Source of the DNA: Pyxidicoccus sp. MSG2
GTDB taxonomy: Bacteria > Myxococcota > Myxococcia > Myxococcales > Myxococcaceae
Direction: 5' to 3'
DNA length: 64,000 nt
Assembly (NCBI RefSeq): GCF_026626705.1
Contig: NZ_JAPNKC010000001.1
Location: 10,316,001 to 10,380,000 of the forward strand
Both the position numbers and the translations under genes were made by a program. Below, piece after piece: positions 9,447 to 18,578 of this stretch (position 1 is the stretch's first letter; every line of letters begins with the position of its first letter). The notes under the pieces were generated by a model that was not told where the DNA came from, did no database searches, and saw nothing but the letters and a program-made list of their open reading frames with translations.

Positions 9447-12053
9447 ATGCACACAACTGTGTACGGTGGGCCGCGGCAAGGCGCGGTGAAGTCTCTTTCC
9501 AGGCGCAGCGGTCTTCGCGCCCTGTGGCTGTCCGTCATGCTGTGCGCGCTGGCCGCCGCCGGCCTCGGGAGTACCGAGGCCCAGGCCCAGGCCGCCGCAG
9601 CCGAGACGGCGCCCCGGGTGAAGAAGAAGAAGCGCACGACTCCGAAGAGTGCCACGACGCCTCGCGCCACCCGGACGAAGGCCAAGTCCCGCAAGGCCAC
9701 GAAGCCCGTCACCCCGCCCGCCGACGAAGAAATTCCGGTGCTGGGCAGCGGCGGGCCGGCCACGGATGATCCAATGGCCGAGCCCGTGGCGGCCGAGCCC
9801 GTGGCGGCCGAGCCGCCCACGCCCCTGAGCCCGACTCCGCATGTGACGGCGCCCCTGCCGGTCGCCTCGCCGGGCTCGCCGGCCTCGGGAACGTCGGACG
9901 CCCCCCTGGGCGCCACGGCGGCGCCCGCCAGCGACACGCAGCCCGCGCCGTCCCCGGTGGCGGCCCCGGCCCCGTCGCCTGCGCGGCCCACCGACAACGT
10001 GCCCATCAGCGCGCCCTTCGCCGAGCCCACCATGGACCGGCCGCTGCCGCCTCCGTCCGGGCTGGCCGGGCTGCCCGGGGGAGACCCGCTGGCCGGCGGT
10101 GACCCGCTCGAGGAGTCCGTCAACCGCGTGCTGAGCGAGGCCGTCGTGACGACGGCGTCCAAGCGCAAGCAGCGCATCGCGGACGTGCCCCTCACGGTGT
10201 CCTGGATTCCGGCCGAGGAGCTGGAGGGCACCGGCCAGTTCTCGCTGTGCGAGGCGATTCAGTACTTCCCCGGCATGGAGTGCCGCCGCGGTTCCATGCG
10301 CAAGGCGGCGGTGAGCGCGCGTGGCCTGGGCTCCAACTACCTGTCCAACCGCCTGCTGCTCCTCAAGGACGGACGGCCGTTGACGGACCCGTGGACGGGC
10401 CAGTTCTACGCGGACGAGACGACGCCGCTCGTGAATCTCAAGCAGGTGGAGGTCATCCGGGGCCCGGGCTCCTCGCTGTACGGCTCCAACGCCTTCAGCG
10501 GCGTCATCAACATCATCGAGCGCCAGCCCGGGGACCTCATCGAGAAGGGCAAGAACGTGGGCGCGGAGGCGCGCGTGCTGGCGGGCCAGGACCAGACCTG
10601 GCGCCTGCACGGCACGGTGGCCGGACGCGGAGGCCCGGTGGAGGCGCTGCTGGGCTACTACGGCTACGGCTCGGACGGGCCGCAGCTCTTCAACGACCCG
10701 AGCGTGGGCCGCGTGGACACCAACGAGGACTCGCTGGTGCACCAGGTGAGCGGCAAGGTGCGCGTGGGCCCCCTGGCGCTGGACGCGGACTACACGGACG
10801 CGGAGATTGGCCGCCCGGGCGGCACGCACATCTCCACCGTGGGCAACTGCGGCCGCTGCCACTACACGCCCAACGACAAGGAGCAGGTGCAGAACCTCAA
10901 CGCCTCCGCCCAGGTGGACCAGCAGGTGACGGAGAACCTGCGCCTCTTCGGCCAGGCGTACGGCCTCTTCAAGCGTCGCGACGTGCTGCTGGAGAACGCC
11001 TTCGGCGGCGACCCGGTGCGCGCGCTGGGCAAGCGCCGCCGGCTGGGCGGTGAGGCGCGCGCGCTCCTGTCGGCCGGCGACCTGAACGTCACCTTCGGCG
11101 GCGACGTGAAGCTGGACACCGTCAACGTGCCCAACGTCCTGCCCGAGCTGACGGTTGACGACACGAAGCAGACCATCCTCGGCGGCTTCGTGGACGCGGA
11201 GTACCGCCTCTCCAACCGGCTGGTGTTCGGCGCGGGCGCCCGCTACGACCGCTACCAGATTCCCGAGCGCGTCTGGAGCCAGCGCACCGACCAGATTTCT
11301 CCGCGCGCCAGCGTGGTGTTCCACGCCGTGCCGGAATTGCTCACGCTGCGTACCAACTACGGCCGCGCCTTCCGCGCGCCCACGCTGGCGGAGCTGGGCA
11401 TCAACCAGCAGATGTACGCGTCCACGCTGATCGGCAACCCGAACCTGGCCGCCGAGACGCTGGACACCTTCGAGGCCTCGGTGGACTTCTGGCCCTTCGA
11501 GCGGCGGGTGCGCCTGACGGGCACGGGCTTCTACAACCTGGCGAAGAACTTCATCAACCAGGAGCTGGTGTTCGGCTCCGTCTCCCAGTTCAAGAACCTG
11601 GGCGACGCGCGCGTGGCGGGCTTCGAGCTGGAGGCGGCCGCGCAGATTCCGACCATCAACTCGTCCTTCGACGTGGCCTACCAGTTCCTGGACGCCAAGT
11701 CGGTGCCGTACGGCGACGGTCCGGAGACGCCGCTGGACTACGCGCCCAGCCACCGCATCTACGCGCGCGGGCGCACCAACATCGGCAAGGTGGCCTTCGC
11801 GGAGCTGTACGCGCTCTACGTGGGTCAGCGCTTCGACCCGGGCTTCCTGGTGGACGAGGCGACGGGCCTGGCCACCACCCGCGTGCAGCTGCCCAGCTAC
11901 CTCACCGCCGGCGCGCGCGTGGGCTTCAACGTCTACGACGGCATCTCCGTGTCCTTCCTCGGCTCCAACCTCTTCAATGCGCAGTACGAGGAGTCTCACG
12001 GCTTCCCGGCACCGCCCCAGTCCTTCTTCAGTGAAGTCAAGGTTCGCTACTAG
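9447..12053 (+). CDS. TonB-dependent outer-membrane receptor with long Pro/Ala-rich N-terminal linker
   Basis: An 868-aa protein. A signal peptide (LRALWLSVMLCALAAAGLG..AQAQ) is followed by a basic KKKKRTT patch and a low-complexity Pro/Ala linker of about 150 residues. The plug domain follows, with EAVVTTASKRKQRIADVPLT as the TonB-box region, LLLLKDGRPLTDPW and VEVIRGPGSSLYGSNAFSGV. The beta-barrel ends in SEVKVRY, with the terminal aromatic residue of outer-membrane proteins. ATG 9447 is the chosen start; the frame is open to 9354. It imports a ligand across the outer membrane using TonB energy. An oddity is a CxxCH motif (CGRCH, codons at 10848-10862) in the barrel. The long linker between signal peptide and plug is also atypical. 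Confidence 0.9.
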   Translation: MHTTVYGGPRQGAVKSLSRRSGLRALWLSVMLCALAAAGLGSTEAQAQAAAAETAPRVKKKKRTTPKSATTPRATRTKAKSRKATKPVTPPADEEIPVLGSGGPATDDPMAEPVAAEPVAAEPPTPLSPTPHVTAPLPVASPGSPASGTSDAPLGATAAPASDTQPAPSPVAAPAPSPARPTDNVPISAPFAEPTMDRPLPPPSGLAGLPGGDPLAGGDPLEESVNRVLSEAVVTTASKRKQRIADVPLTVSWIPAEELEGTGQFSLCEAIQYFPGMECRRGSMRKAAVSARGLGSNYLSNRLLLLKDGRPLTDPWTGQFYADETTPLVNLKQVEVIRGPGSSLYGSNAFSGVINIIERQPGDLIEKGKNVGAEARVLAGQDQTWRLHGTVAGRGGPVEALLGYYGYGSDGPQLFNDPSVGRVDTNEDSLVHQVSGKVRVGPLALDADYTDAEIGRPGGTHISTVGNCGRCHYTPNDKEQVQNLNASAQVDQQVTENLRLFGQAYGLFKRRDVLLENAFGGDPVRALGKRRRLGGEARALLSAGDLNVTFGGDVKLDTVNVPNVLPELTVDDTKQTILGGFVDAEYRLSNRLVFGAGARYDRYQIPERVWSQRTDQISPRASVVFHAVPELLTLRTNYGRAFRAPTLAELGINQQMYASTLIGNPNLAAETLDTFEASVDFWPFERRVRLTGTGFYNLAKNFINQELVFGSVSQFKNLGDARVAGFELEAAAQIPTINSSFDVAYQFLDAKSVPYGDGPETPLDYAPSHRIYARGRTNIGKVAFAELYALYVGQRFDPGFLVDEATGLATTRVQLPSYLTAGARVGFNVYDGISVSFLGSNLFNAQYEESHGFPAPPQSFFSEVKVRY

Positions 12054-12056
12054 GCC

Positions 12057-12905
12057 TTGAGTACCGCATCCCATCTGGAGGCCGGCGGCCTCCTGCTGAT
12101 CGCAGACGAGTCGCTCTCCGCCACGCAGCTGGAGCAGGCGGCGCCCGCCCTCGCACAGGGGGGAGTGGCCCTCCACCAGGGACCGGTGCCCACCGCCGGC
12201 CCGCGCCGGCTGGTGCTGTTCGACGGCCGGCTCGCTCCGTCCCATGCGGAGCTGCTGCGCCGCGAGCCGCCCGCGCTGCTGCTGGCCACGCGAGGTGAGG
12301 ACGGCCGCCCCTCGGAATGGGACGTGCGTCTGCTGGGCGCGCTGCTTCGCGGCGGGCCGTTGCTGCCGAAAGGCGCGGCGGTGACGCGGCACCGGCTGCA
12401 ACGGGTGGTGGATATCAACACCGTGGCGGACGCGGCGGCGGCGGCGGTGGGGCAGGCGCGAGGCTCCCGTACGGCGGCGAGCCTGGTGGCGGACGTGGTG
12501 CACGAACTGGCCGTCAACGCGTTGCTGGACGCTCCGGTGGACGCGCAGGGCCAGCAGCGCTACGCGCACCGGCGCACCGAGGTGACGGAAGTCGCGGCGG
12601 AGGATGCCTGCGAGCTGTCCCACGCGGTGCAGGACGGCCGCATGTGGCTGGAGGTGGTGGACCGCTTCGGCGGGCTGCGTCCAGGGCCGTTCGCCCGGGC
12701 GCTGGAGGGGTGGGGCGGGCGGGTCCGGGTGGACGCCTCCGGCGGAGGCGCGGGACTGGGGCTGCGGCGCATCCTGGAGCACTGCGCCACGGTGGCGGTC
12801 CGTGTGTCCGTGGGACGTGAGTCACGCGTCCTGTGCGTGGTGGACCTGGGAGAGGCGCGCCGCCGTGCCACCCAGCCGAAGTCTTTGCTGTTTTGTCTGC
12901 AATGA
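12057..12905 (+). CDS. GHKL-type ATPase, anti-sigma/partner-switch-like
   Basis: A 282-aa soluble protein. The C-terminal half has a histidine-kinase-type ATP-binding fold: an N-box-like VVHELAVNALLDAP, a G1-like VVDRFGGLRPGPF (Asp-x-x-Gly changed) and a G2-box GGGAGLGLRRI. There is no HisKA dimerisation helix or phospho-accepting His. The N-terminal 110 residues resemble a degenerate receiver or STAS-like fold but cannot be assigned. The TTG start lies 3 nt after the TonB receptor stop. Its end overlaps the STAS-kinase gene by 4 nt. Together with the SpoIIE phosphatase at 3965 this suggests partner-switching signalling. Confidence 0.7.
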   Translation: MSTASHLEAGGLLLIADESLSATQLEQAAPALAQGGVALHQGPVPTAGPRRLVLFDGRLAPSHAELLRREPPALLLATRGEDGRPSEWDVRLLGALLRGGPLLPKGAAVTRHRLQRVVDINTVADAAAAAVGQARGSRTAASLVADVVHELAVNALLDAPVDAQGQQRYAHRRTEVTEVAAEDACELSHAVQDGRMWLEVVDRFGGLRPGPFARALEGWGGRVRVDASGGGAGLGLRRILEHCATVAVRVSVGRESRVLCVVDLGEARRRATQPKSLLFCLQ

Positions 12906-15900
12906 GGTCAGGGCCGGTGGATAGCCAGGGTTCCAACGCCATCATCAGCCGGCTCCGCGTGGGTACGATTACCCACGTCCGGGTCTCCGGCGTCATCGAC
13001 GAAACCTTTCCGCTGACGGCCAGCAGCCCCGAGCTCAACGGGTTGCTGGTGGTCGACCTGGGACGGGTGGAGCGCATCAGCTCCTTCGGCGTGCGCCGGT
13101 GGATTGAGTTCGCCGGCAAGCTGCCGGCCGGAGCGCTGGGGCTGTACGTCGTCCACGCGCCGCCCGTCATGGTGGACCAGCTCAACATGGTGGAGGGCTT
13201 CGCGGGCGTCGCGCGGGTGCTCTCCGTGCTGGCGCCCTATACCTGCCGCACCTGCAACGAGGACCGGCTGCGGGTCGTGAATCTGCAGGACGAGGCGAAG
13301 GTGCTCGAAGAAGAGCGCGCGCCCGAGCACAACTGCCCGGTGTGCTCCAACCCGCTGGAGTTCGCGGACCTGCCCGGCGAGTTCTTCGACTACGCCCGCC
13401 GCCAGCAGTTCGGCACCGTGGACCCGGTGGTGATGCGCTACCTGCGGGCGAGCATGCCCTCGGAGCAGCCGGACCTGGCGCAGCACCTGAAAATCGTCCA
13501 GGACGACATCACGTACATCACCCTGGCGAGCGCGCTGAAGGGCGACCTCAACGTGCGCCGGCTGGCGTCCGGCCTGGAGGGGCGCGTCGCCTTCGACTTC
13601 AGCCACGTCAGCAAGGTGGAGCCGGAGGCGCTGTCGAAGCTGGAGCAGGTGCTGGAGACGGCGGCCCAGGGCGCGCAGGTGGTGCTGTGCCGGCTGCCAC
13701 CTCCGGCGCTGGCCGTGCTGGCGCGCTCGCAGCGGCAGCCTCCCGCGCGCATCGCCTCGCTGTGGCTGCCGTGCGAGTGCCGCAACTGCGGGCAGGTGAG
13801 CCACCAGCGCATCCTGGCCGCGGACTACCTGGCGCAGCTGCGGGCGCAGCAGGCCAACGTGGAGAGCACGTGCCCCATCTGCGGCGGCAGCGCCAAGGTG
13901 CCGCACATGCCGCAGCTGCAGGGGCTGCTGGCGCGCGTGCAGCTCACGGACCGGCCGCTGGAGGACATGGAGGCGCTGGAGCCGCGCGCCCTCAGTCAGT
14001 ACCTCTTCGGCTCCACGAACGTGGACCCCCAGGCGAAGACGGGGAACTCCACCGACATCTCCAACTCGCTGGGCAGCACCAAGCTGAACATCATCCGGCG
14101 GCTGGGGCAGGGCGGTATGGCCGAAGTCTTCCTCGCCAAGCAGGTGGGCGTGAAGGGCTTCGAGAAGTTCGTGGTGATGAAGAAGATTCTCCCGCAGTTC
14201 GCGGAGAACCCCGAGTTCGTCGACATGCTCTTCGCGGAGGCCCGCGCCAACGCGCGGCTGACGCATCCGAACGTGGTGCAGACGTTCGACGTGGGCGTGT
14301 CCGACGGCGTGGCGTACATCCTGATGGAGTACGTGCGCGGCCCGGACCTCAAGAAGCTGGTCAACGAGCTGCGGCGCAAGGGGCTGGCGCTCCCGATGGA
14401 GCACGCGCTGCGCATCGTGGCGGAGGTGGCCGCGGGCCTGCACTACGCGCACGCGTACGTGGACCCGGCGGGTGTACCGCACCCGGTGGTGCACCGGGAC
14501 GTGAGCCCCCACAACGTCCTCATCTCGCTGGACGGCGCCGTCAAGCTGAGCGACTTCGGCATCGCCAAGGTGGCGGGTGAGGAGCACACGCAGGCGGGCG
14601 TGCTGAAGGGGAAGATTTCGTACATCTCCCCGGAGGCAGCGTCCGGACGCGCGCTGGACGCGCGCAACGACGTGTTCGCGCTGGGCGTGGTGCTCTTCGA
14701 AATCCTCACGGGCCAGCTCCCGTTCAAGAGAGACCACGACGCGGCCACGCTCAACGCCATCGTCCGCGAGCCCGCGCCGGTGCCGTCGCAGCTCAAGCCG
14801 AACATCCCGCAGGACGTCTCCGACCTCATCCTCCGCGCGCTGGTGAAGGACCCGGCGCGGCGCACGCCGTCGGCCGCGGCGATGCGCGAGGAAATCGAGG
14901 CGGTGATGGCGCACCACCGGCTCAACTCGTCGCCGGCGGCGGTGGCTCAGTTCTTCAAGGACACGCTGGGAGACCGGCTGACGGAGTTCGCGCCGTCGAC
15001 CACCGCCGGCACCGGCAGCCACCCGCGGCCCATGCCTACCGGCACGGGTAGCGGCAACGTGAATACGGGGGACATGGTCGCCCCGACGGACGGGCGCGCG
15101 GCGAACCGGGGGAGCGGCTCCCACCCGGCGAGCAGCGGCAGCGGCAGCGGCAGTGCGCCCCGGCCCACGGGAAGCGGCAGCGGCAGCGGCCCCCGGCCCG
15201 TGACTCCGCCTCCTGTTGCCCCGCCCACGCGTCCCACGGGGAGCGCGCCGCGCGTGGTGCCGCCGCCGCCTCCTCCTCCTCCCGTGACGCCTCCGCAGCC
15301 CCCGCTGCCCGAGCTTCCCGAGCTGGAGATGGAAGAGCGCACCGAGGTCGTCCCCCTGGCGAAGGGCCAGCCGCCGCCGAACATGGCCGCGATGGCGGCT
15401 CGTCCCGCCTCGCCGGTGCGGCCGTCGCAGCCGCAGCCGGCCATGCCTCTTCCGCAGCGTCCCTCCGCGTCCATGCAGGCCGTGGCCCCCGCGGCCCATG
15501 GTCCGCACGCGACAGGTGGGACCCAGACGCGGCAGCCCGCGCATCCGACGGGACAACACGCCCGGCCTCCCGCTGGCGCGCAGGGGGCTCCGACGGCTCC
15601 GGCCCGGCCGGCGCCGCACGGTGCGGCTCCGGCTCCGCGTCCCCCTCCGGAAGCCGCTGCACCCGAGGCCCCGAAGGGCGCACCCTGGAAGTGGATGGCG
15701 CTGGGCGTGGGCGGACTGATGGTGGTGGGCGCGGTGGCGCTGGTGATGATGCGGGGCTCGGGCTCCGGGTTCATCAACGTGGAGGAGGGCGAGCACGTCT
15801 ACGTGGGCGGCCTTCGCCTGGAGCAGGACGCGACCCCGCTCGCGTCGCAGGGCCCGTTGCTCGTCTCCACCGCAGTGGGCGGGAAGCTGCGCCGCTTCGG

Positions 15901-16171
15901 GACGACGCTGCAGCACGAGGGCATCGACGTACGCACGCTGGCGGACGCCCAGCCCCAGCCCGGCACGCAGGGCCTGCTGAGCGTGACGGGTGCCTCCCAG
16001 GGCTGCCAGGTCCAGGTGGGCGGGTCGATGCTGCCGGGCATGACGCCGATGGTGAAGTCTCCGATTGAAGCGGGCCGCGAGCTGGAGGTGCTGGTGAGCT
16101 GCCCGGGCGGCGTGAGCAAGCTGTGGGTGATGGCCGTGCCGGGGCAGGAAATCGAAGTGAAGGCGCGGTAG
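12902..16171 (+). CDS. Hybrid STAS / zinc-ribbon / Ser-Thr kinase with C-terminal membrane anchor
   Basis: A 1089-aa multidomain protein. A STAS-like region (about residues 20-110, VVDLGRVERISSFGVRRWIE) is followed by paired CxxC motifs (CRTC near 114, CPVC near 145). A second STAS-like region (about 206-270) is followed by CECRNC and CPIC (about 290-326). The kinase runs from about 395 to 670: glycine loop LGQGGMAEVFLA, HRDVSPHN, DFGIAK, YISPEAASG. A Pro/Gly/Ser-rich linker of about 250 residues leads to one transmembrane helix (MALGVGGLMVVGAVALVMM) and an outer C-terminal domain of about 135 residues. The catalytic loop has Ser where most kinases have Lys, common in myxobacterial kinases. 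ATG 12902 overlaps the previous stop; GTG 12917 is an alternative. It is probably cytoplasmic-facing and controlled by, or controlling, the GHKL/SpoIIE partners. Confidence 0.85.
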   Translation: MRSGPVDSQGSNAIISRLRVGTITHVRVSGVIDETFPLTASSPELNGLLVVDLGRVERISSFGVRRWIEFAGKLPAGALGLYVVHAPPVMVDQLNMVEGFAGVARVLSVLAPYTCRTCNEDRLRVVNLQDEAKVLEEERAPEHNCPVCSNPLEFADLPGEFFDYARRQQFGTVDPVVMRYLRASMPSEQPDLAQHLKIVQDDITYITLASALKGDLNVRRLASGLEGRVAFDFSHVSKVEPEALSKLEQVLETAAQGAQVVLCRLPPPALAVLARSQRQPPARIASLWLPCECRNCGQVSHQRILAADYLAQLRAQQANVESTCPICGGSAKVPHMPQLQGLLARVQLTDRPLEDMEALEPRALSQYLFGSTNVDPQAKTGNSTDISNSLGSTKLNIIRRLGQGGMAEVFLAKQVGVKGFEKFVVMKKILPQFAENPEFVDMLFAEARANARLTHPNVVQTFDVGVSDGVAYILMEYVRGPDLKKLVNELRRKGLALPMEHALRIVAEVAAGLHYAHAYVDPAGVPHPVVHRDVSPHNVLISLDGAVKLSDFGIAKVAGEEHTQAGVLKGKISYISPEAASGRALDARNDVFALGVVLFEILTGQLPFKRDHDAATLNAIVREPAPVPSQLKPNIPQDVSDLILRALVKDPARRTPSAAAMREEIEAVMAHHRLNSSPAAVAQFFKDTLGDRLTEFAPSTTAGTGSHPRPMPTGTGSGNVNTGDMVAPTDGRAANRGSGSHPASSGSGSGSAPRPTGSGSGSGPRPVTPPPVAPPTRPTGSAPRVVPPPPPPPPVTPPQPPLPELPELEMEERTEVVPLAKGQPPPNMAAMAARPASPVRPSQPQPAMPLPQRPSASMQAVAPAAHGPHATGGTQTRQPAHPTGQHARPPAGAQGAPTAPARPAPHGAAPAPRPPPEAAAPEAPKGAPWKWMALGVGGLMVVGAVALVMMRGSGSGFINVEEGEHVYVGGLRLEQDATPLASQGPLLVSTAVGGKLRRFGTTLQHEGIDVRTLADAQPQPGTQGLLSVTGASQGCQVQVGGSMLPGMTPMVKSPIEAGRELEVLVSCPGGVSKLWVMAVPGQEIEVKAR

Positions 16172-16247
16172 GCGCACCAGTCAGCGGCGCGTCATACCTC
16201 CGGGCGCCGCACGCGCCCCTTGCTCCAAGACGAAGGGTGCGTAACGC

Positions 16248-18578
16248 ATGAAGGGTTGGAGCCTCTTCCCCCACCTCGTGGTGCGCACCACGGGCTTCCC
16301 CTTCGATTGGCTGGAGCGCCTGGGGTGCCCGGAGTCCGCCGCGGGGGCTCGACGCCTGGCCGCTGCGCAGCGGGCGCTGGAGGCCCTGCGCGCCGAAGGC
16401 CCGCGCGTGAAGCGCCCACCGCGCGCGGTGCTCGCGGCGCTGAAGGCCGGGCGGCCCGTGGACACCGAGGGGCTGGAGTCGCCGGAAGTCTTCGCCGCGT
16501 GGAACGCGCGTGCCCTGGCGGCACGGGAGGCGGAGGACGCCTTCACCGAGGCGCTGGAGCGTGAGAGCGCGAGCGTGGAAGCGGCGATGGCCGCGCTGCG
16601 CCGCGAGCCGCGCTTCCTGGAGGCGGTGGCCAGCTCCAGTCCGCCCGTGGCGGGGGACCTGCTGAATGGCCGCGACGGTGCGCGGCTGCGGCGACAGGTG
16701 GCCAGCTACCTGCAGCGGCTGTGCGCGAAGAACGAGACGATGGGCTTCTTCGGCCCCATCAACTACGGCGGGGCGGACGCGGCGGCCCCCACGGGGGTGA
16801 CGCTGCGCTGGTCCGGGCCGGAGGTCCTGGTGGGCCGCAACACCTTCGCGGCCTCGTGGCTGGTGCAGGGGCTGGTGCGGGCCATTGCCTTCGACCCGGA
16901 GGTCTCCGCGTGGCTGGTGCTGCGCCGCAAGGCCTTCGCGGAGGTGCCCGCGCGCAAGACGGTGCCCACGCCGGAGAGCGTGGAGGAACTGCTGCCCCGG
17001 CTGGTGGAGCTGGCGGACGGGACGCGCACGCTGGCGGGCCTGGCCTCGTCGCTGGGCGTGGCGCCGGGGCTGGCGCGCGAGGCGGCGCGGCTCGGCTGTG
17101 ACAAGGGACTGCTCACGCACCAGCTCGAGGTCCCCGCCGCCGTGCACCACCCGGTGGACGACCTGGCCGAGCGTGTGGCGGGCCTGCCCTGTCCCGCGGC
17201 CCGGCGCCATGTGGCGTCGCTGAGCGAGCTGCTGGAGCTGATGGGCCGGTACGGCGCGGCGGACGCGGCGGGGAAGATGGCGCTGCAAGCGTCCTTCGCG
17301 GAGCGGGCCCGGGTGACCTGGGGCGTGGTGCCGCCGTCCGAGCGGGGCCCCGCGTCCGAGTCGCACAACTTCTACCAGGACCGGCTGCCGCTCCGGGAGG
17401 AGTGCGGCGGGGACCTGCGTGTGGAGGTCGGCGGCGAGCGTGCCCGCGAGCTGGCGACGCGGCTGGAGCCCGCGCTGGCGTGGATGGGTGAGGCGGCCCG
17501 GCGCACGCGCGAGGCGGCACGCGGCGCGGTGGCGGGGCTGGTGGGCGCGCGCACGGTGCCCTTCTGGAAGGTCGTGGCCGCGTACGCGGACCGGCCCGTG
17601 CCTTCGGACACGTCGATGGCGGACCTGCTCGCGGGAGCCATCTCCGACGCGTCCGTGCGGCACGTGGAGCTGGGAGGCGTGGCGGCGCCGTCGACGCCGG
17701 AGGATGCGCGGACGCTGCCGCTCGTCACGTCGGTGGATCTACTGGTCGGCGCACGAGACGTGGAGGCGTGGGGCCGGGGCGAGTACGAGCTGGTGATGGG
17801 CGACATCCACGACACCGCGCTGGTGTGGGGCTGGGCGCTCCAGTTCCACGAGGCCCGGGGGAAGGTGGAGAGCGGCATGGTGCGGGCACTGGGCGCACTG
17901 CGCCGGCCGATGCCGCTGCTGACGGTGCTGGCGTCGCGACGCACGGGGCTCTTGCCCTCGGAGTTTCCGGGCCCGGTGGTGGAATTGGGCGGCGTGAGCG
18001 CGCGGGCCTCGGCGTGGCGGATGCCGCTGGATGACCTGTTTGTGGAGAGCGACGGGAAGAGCGCGCGACTGGTGTCGAAGCGGCTGGGCTCAGAGGTCTG
18101 CCTCTACAACGGCGAGCTGGAGAGCCTGGTGCACACCGCCTTCGCCCTGCCGCGCATCCGCCCGCTGCGGGTGTCGCTGGGGGCGCATACGCCCCGGCTG
18201 ACGCTCGGCGGGGTGGTGGTGCAGCGCGAGCAGTGGCGGCTGGGCGCGGAGGAGCGGGAGGCCCTGCTCGCGTGCAGGGACGACCGCGCGAGGCTGCGGG
18301 CGGCGGTGGGCGTATGGGAAGCGCGGGGGATGCCGGACTGCGTCTTCGCGAAGTTCAAGGACGAGCGGAAGCCCGTCCTGGTGGACGTGCGCAGCCCGCC
18401 GCTGCTGCGCGTCTTCCTCAACCTGCTGGAGCAGAAGGAAGAGGTCATCCTGTCGGAGATGCGGCCCGCGCCAGACCAGCTCTGGCTGCGAGGCCCCCAA
18501 GGCCGCCACACCGTGGAGCTGCGCTGCACGCTGCTGTGGGGCGCGCAGCCGCCGTCCGACGTGGAGGGAGGCGCTTGA
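16248..18578 (+). CDS. Short LanB-like protein 1 (lantibiotic dehydratase N-domain only)
   Basis: A 776-aa protein resembling the tRNA-dependent glutamylation domain of class I lanthipeptide dehydratases. The diagnostic segment is YLQRLCAKNETMGFFGPINY (about residues 153-172), equivalent to the R..STPFG.F region of LanB. Near the C-terminus are QREQWRLG, VDVRSPPLLRVFLNLLE and VILSEMRPAPDQLW, the usual end of that domain. The roughly 300-residue elimination domain of full-length LanB is absent. It therefore falls in the short-LanB size class that includes peptide aminoacyl-tRNA ligases (PEARLs). It starts with the shared signature GFPFDWLERLG, also present in the second copy at 20239. An RBS-like GAAGGG lies about 12 nt before ATG. 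The next gene overlaps by 4 nt (TTGA). Substrate and activity are unknown. Confidence 0.78.
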   Translation: MKGWSLFPHLVVRTTGFPFDWLERLGCPESAAGARRLAAAQRALEALRAEGPRVKRPPRAVLAALKAGRPVDTEGLESPEVFAAWNARALAAREAEDAFTEALERESASVEAAMAALRREPRFLEAVASSSPPVAGDLLNGRDGARLRRQVASYLQRLCAKNETMGFFGPINYGGADAAAPTGVTLRWSGPEVLVGRNTFAASWLVQGLVRAIAFDPEVSAWLVLRRKAFAEVPARKTVPTPESVEELLPRLVELADGTRTLAGLASSLGVAPGLAREAARLGCDKGLLTHQLEVPAAVHHPVDDLAERVAGLPCPAARRHVASLSELLELMGRYGAADAAGKMALQASFAERARVTWGVVPPSERGPASESHNFYQDRLPLREECGGDLRVEVGGERARELATRLEPALAWMGEAARRTREAARGAVAGLVGARTVPFWKVVAAYADRPVPSDTSMADLLAGAISDASVRHVELGGVAAPSTPEDARTLPLVTSVDLLVGARDVEAWGRGEYELVMGDIHDTALVWGWALQFHEARGKVESGMVRALGALRRPMPLLTVLASRRTGLLPSEFPGPVVELGGVSARASAWRMPLDDLFVESDGKSARLVSKRLGSEVCLYNGELESLVHTAFALPRIRPLRVSLGAHTPRLTLGGVVVQREQWRLGAEEREALLACRDDRARLRAAVGVWEARGMPDCVFAKFKDERKPVLVDVRSPPLLRVFLNLLEQKEEVILSEMRPAPDQLWLRGPQGRHTVELRCTLLWGAQPPSDVEGGA

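Noticed and set aside
9426-12782. 1118-codon minus-strand frame opposite the TonB receptor
   Set aside because: GC-skewed antisense shadow; the plus strand encodes a complete TonB-dependent receptor and a GHKL ATPase.
12908-16177. 1089-codon minus-strand frame opposite the STAS-kinase gene
   Set aside because: Exact antisense shadow of the kinase gene with His/Arg/Gln-rich low-complexity sequence.
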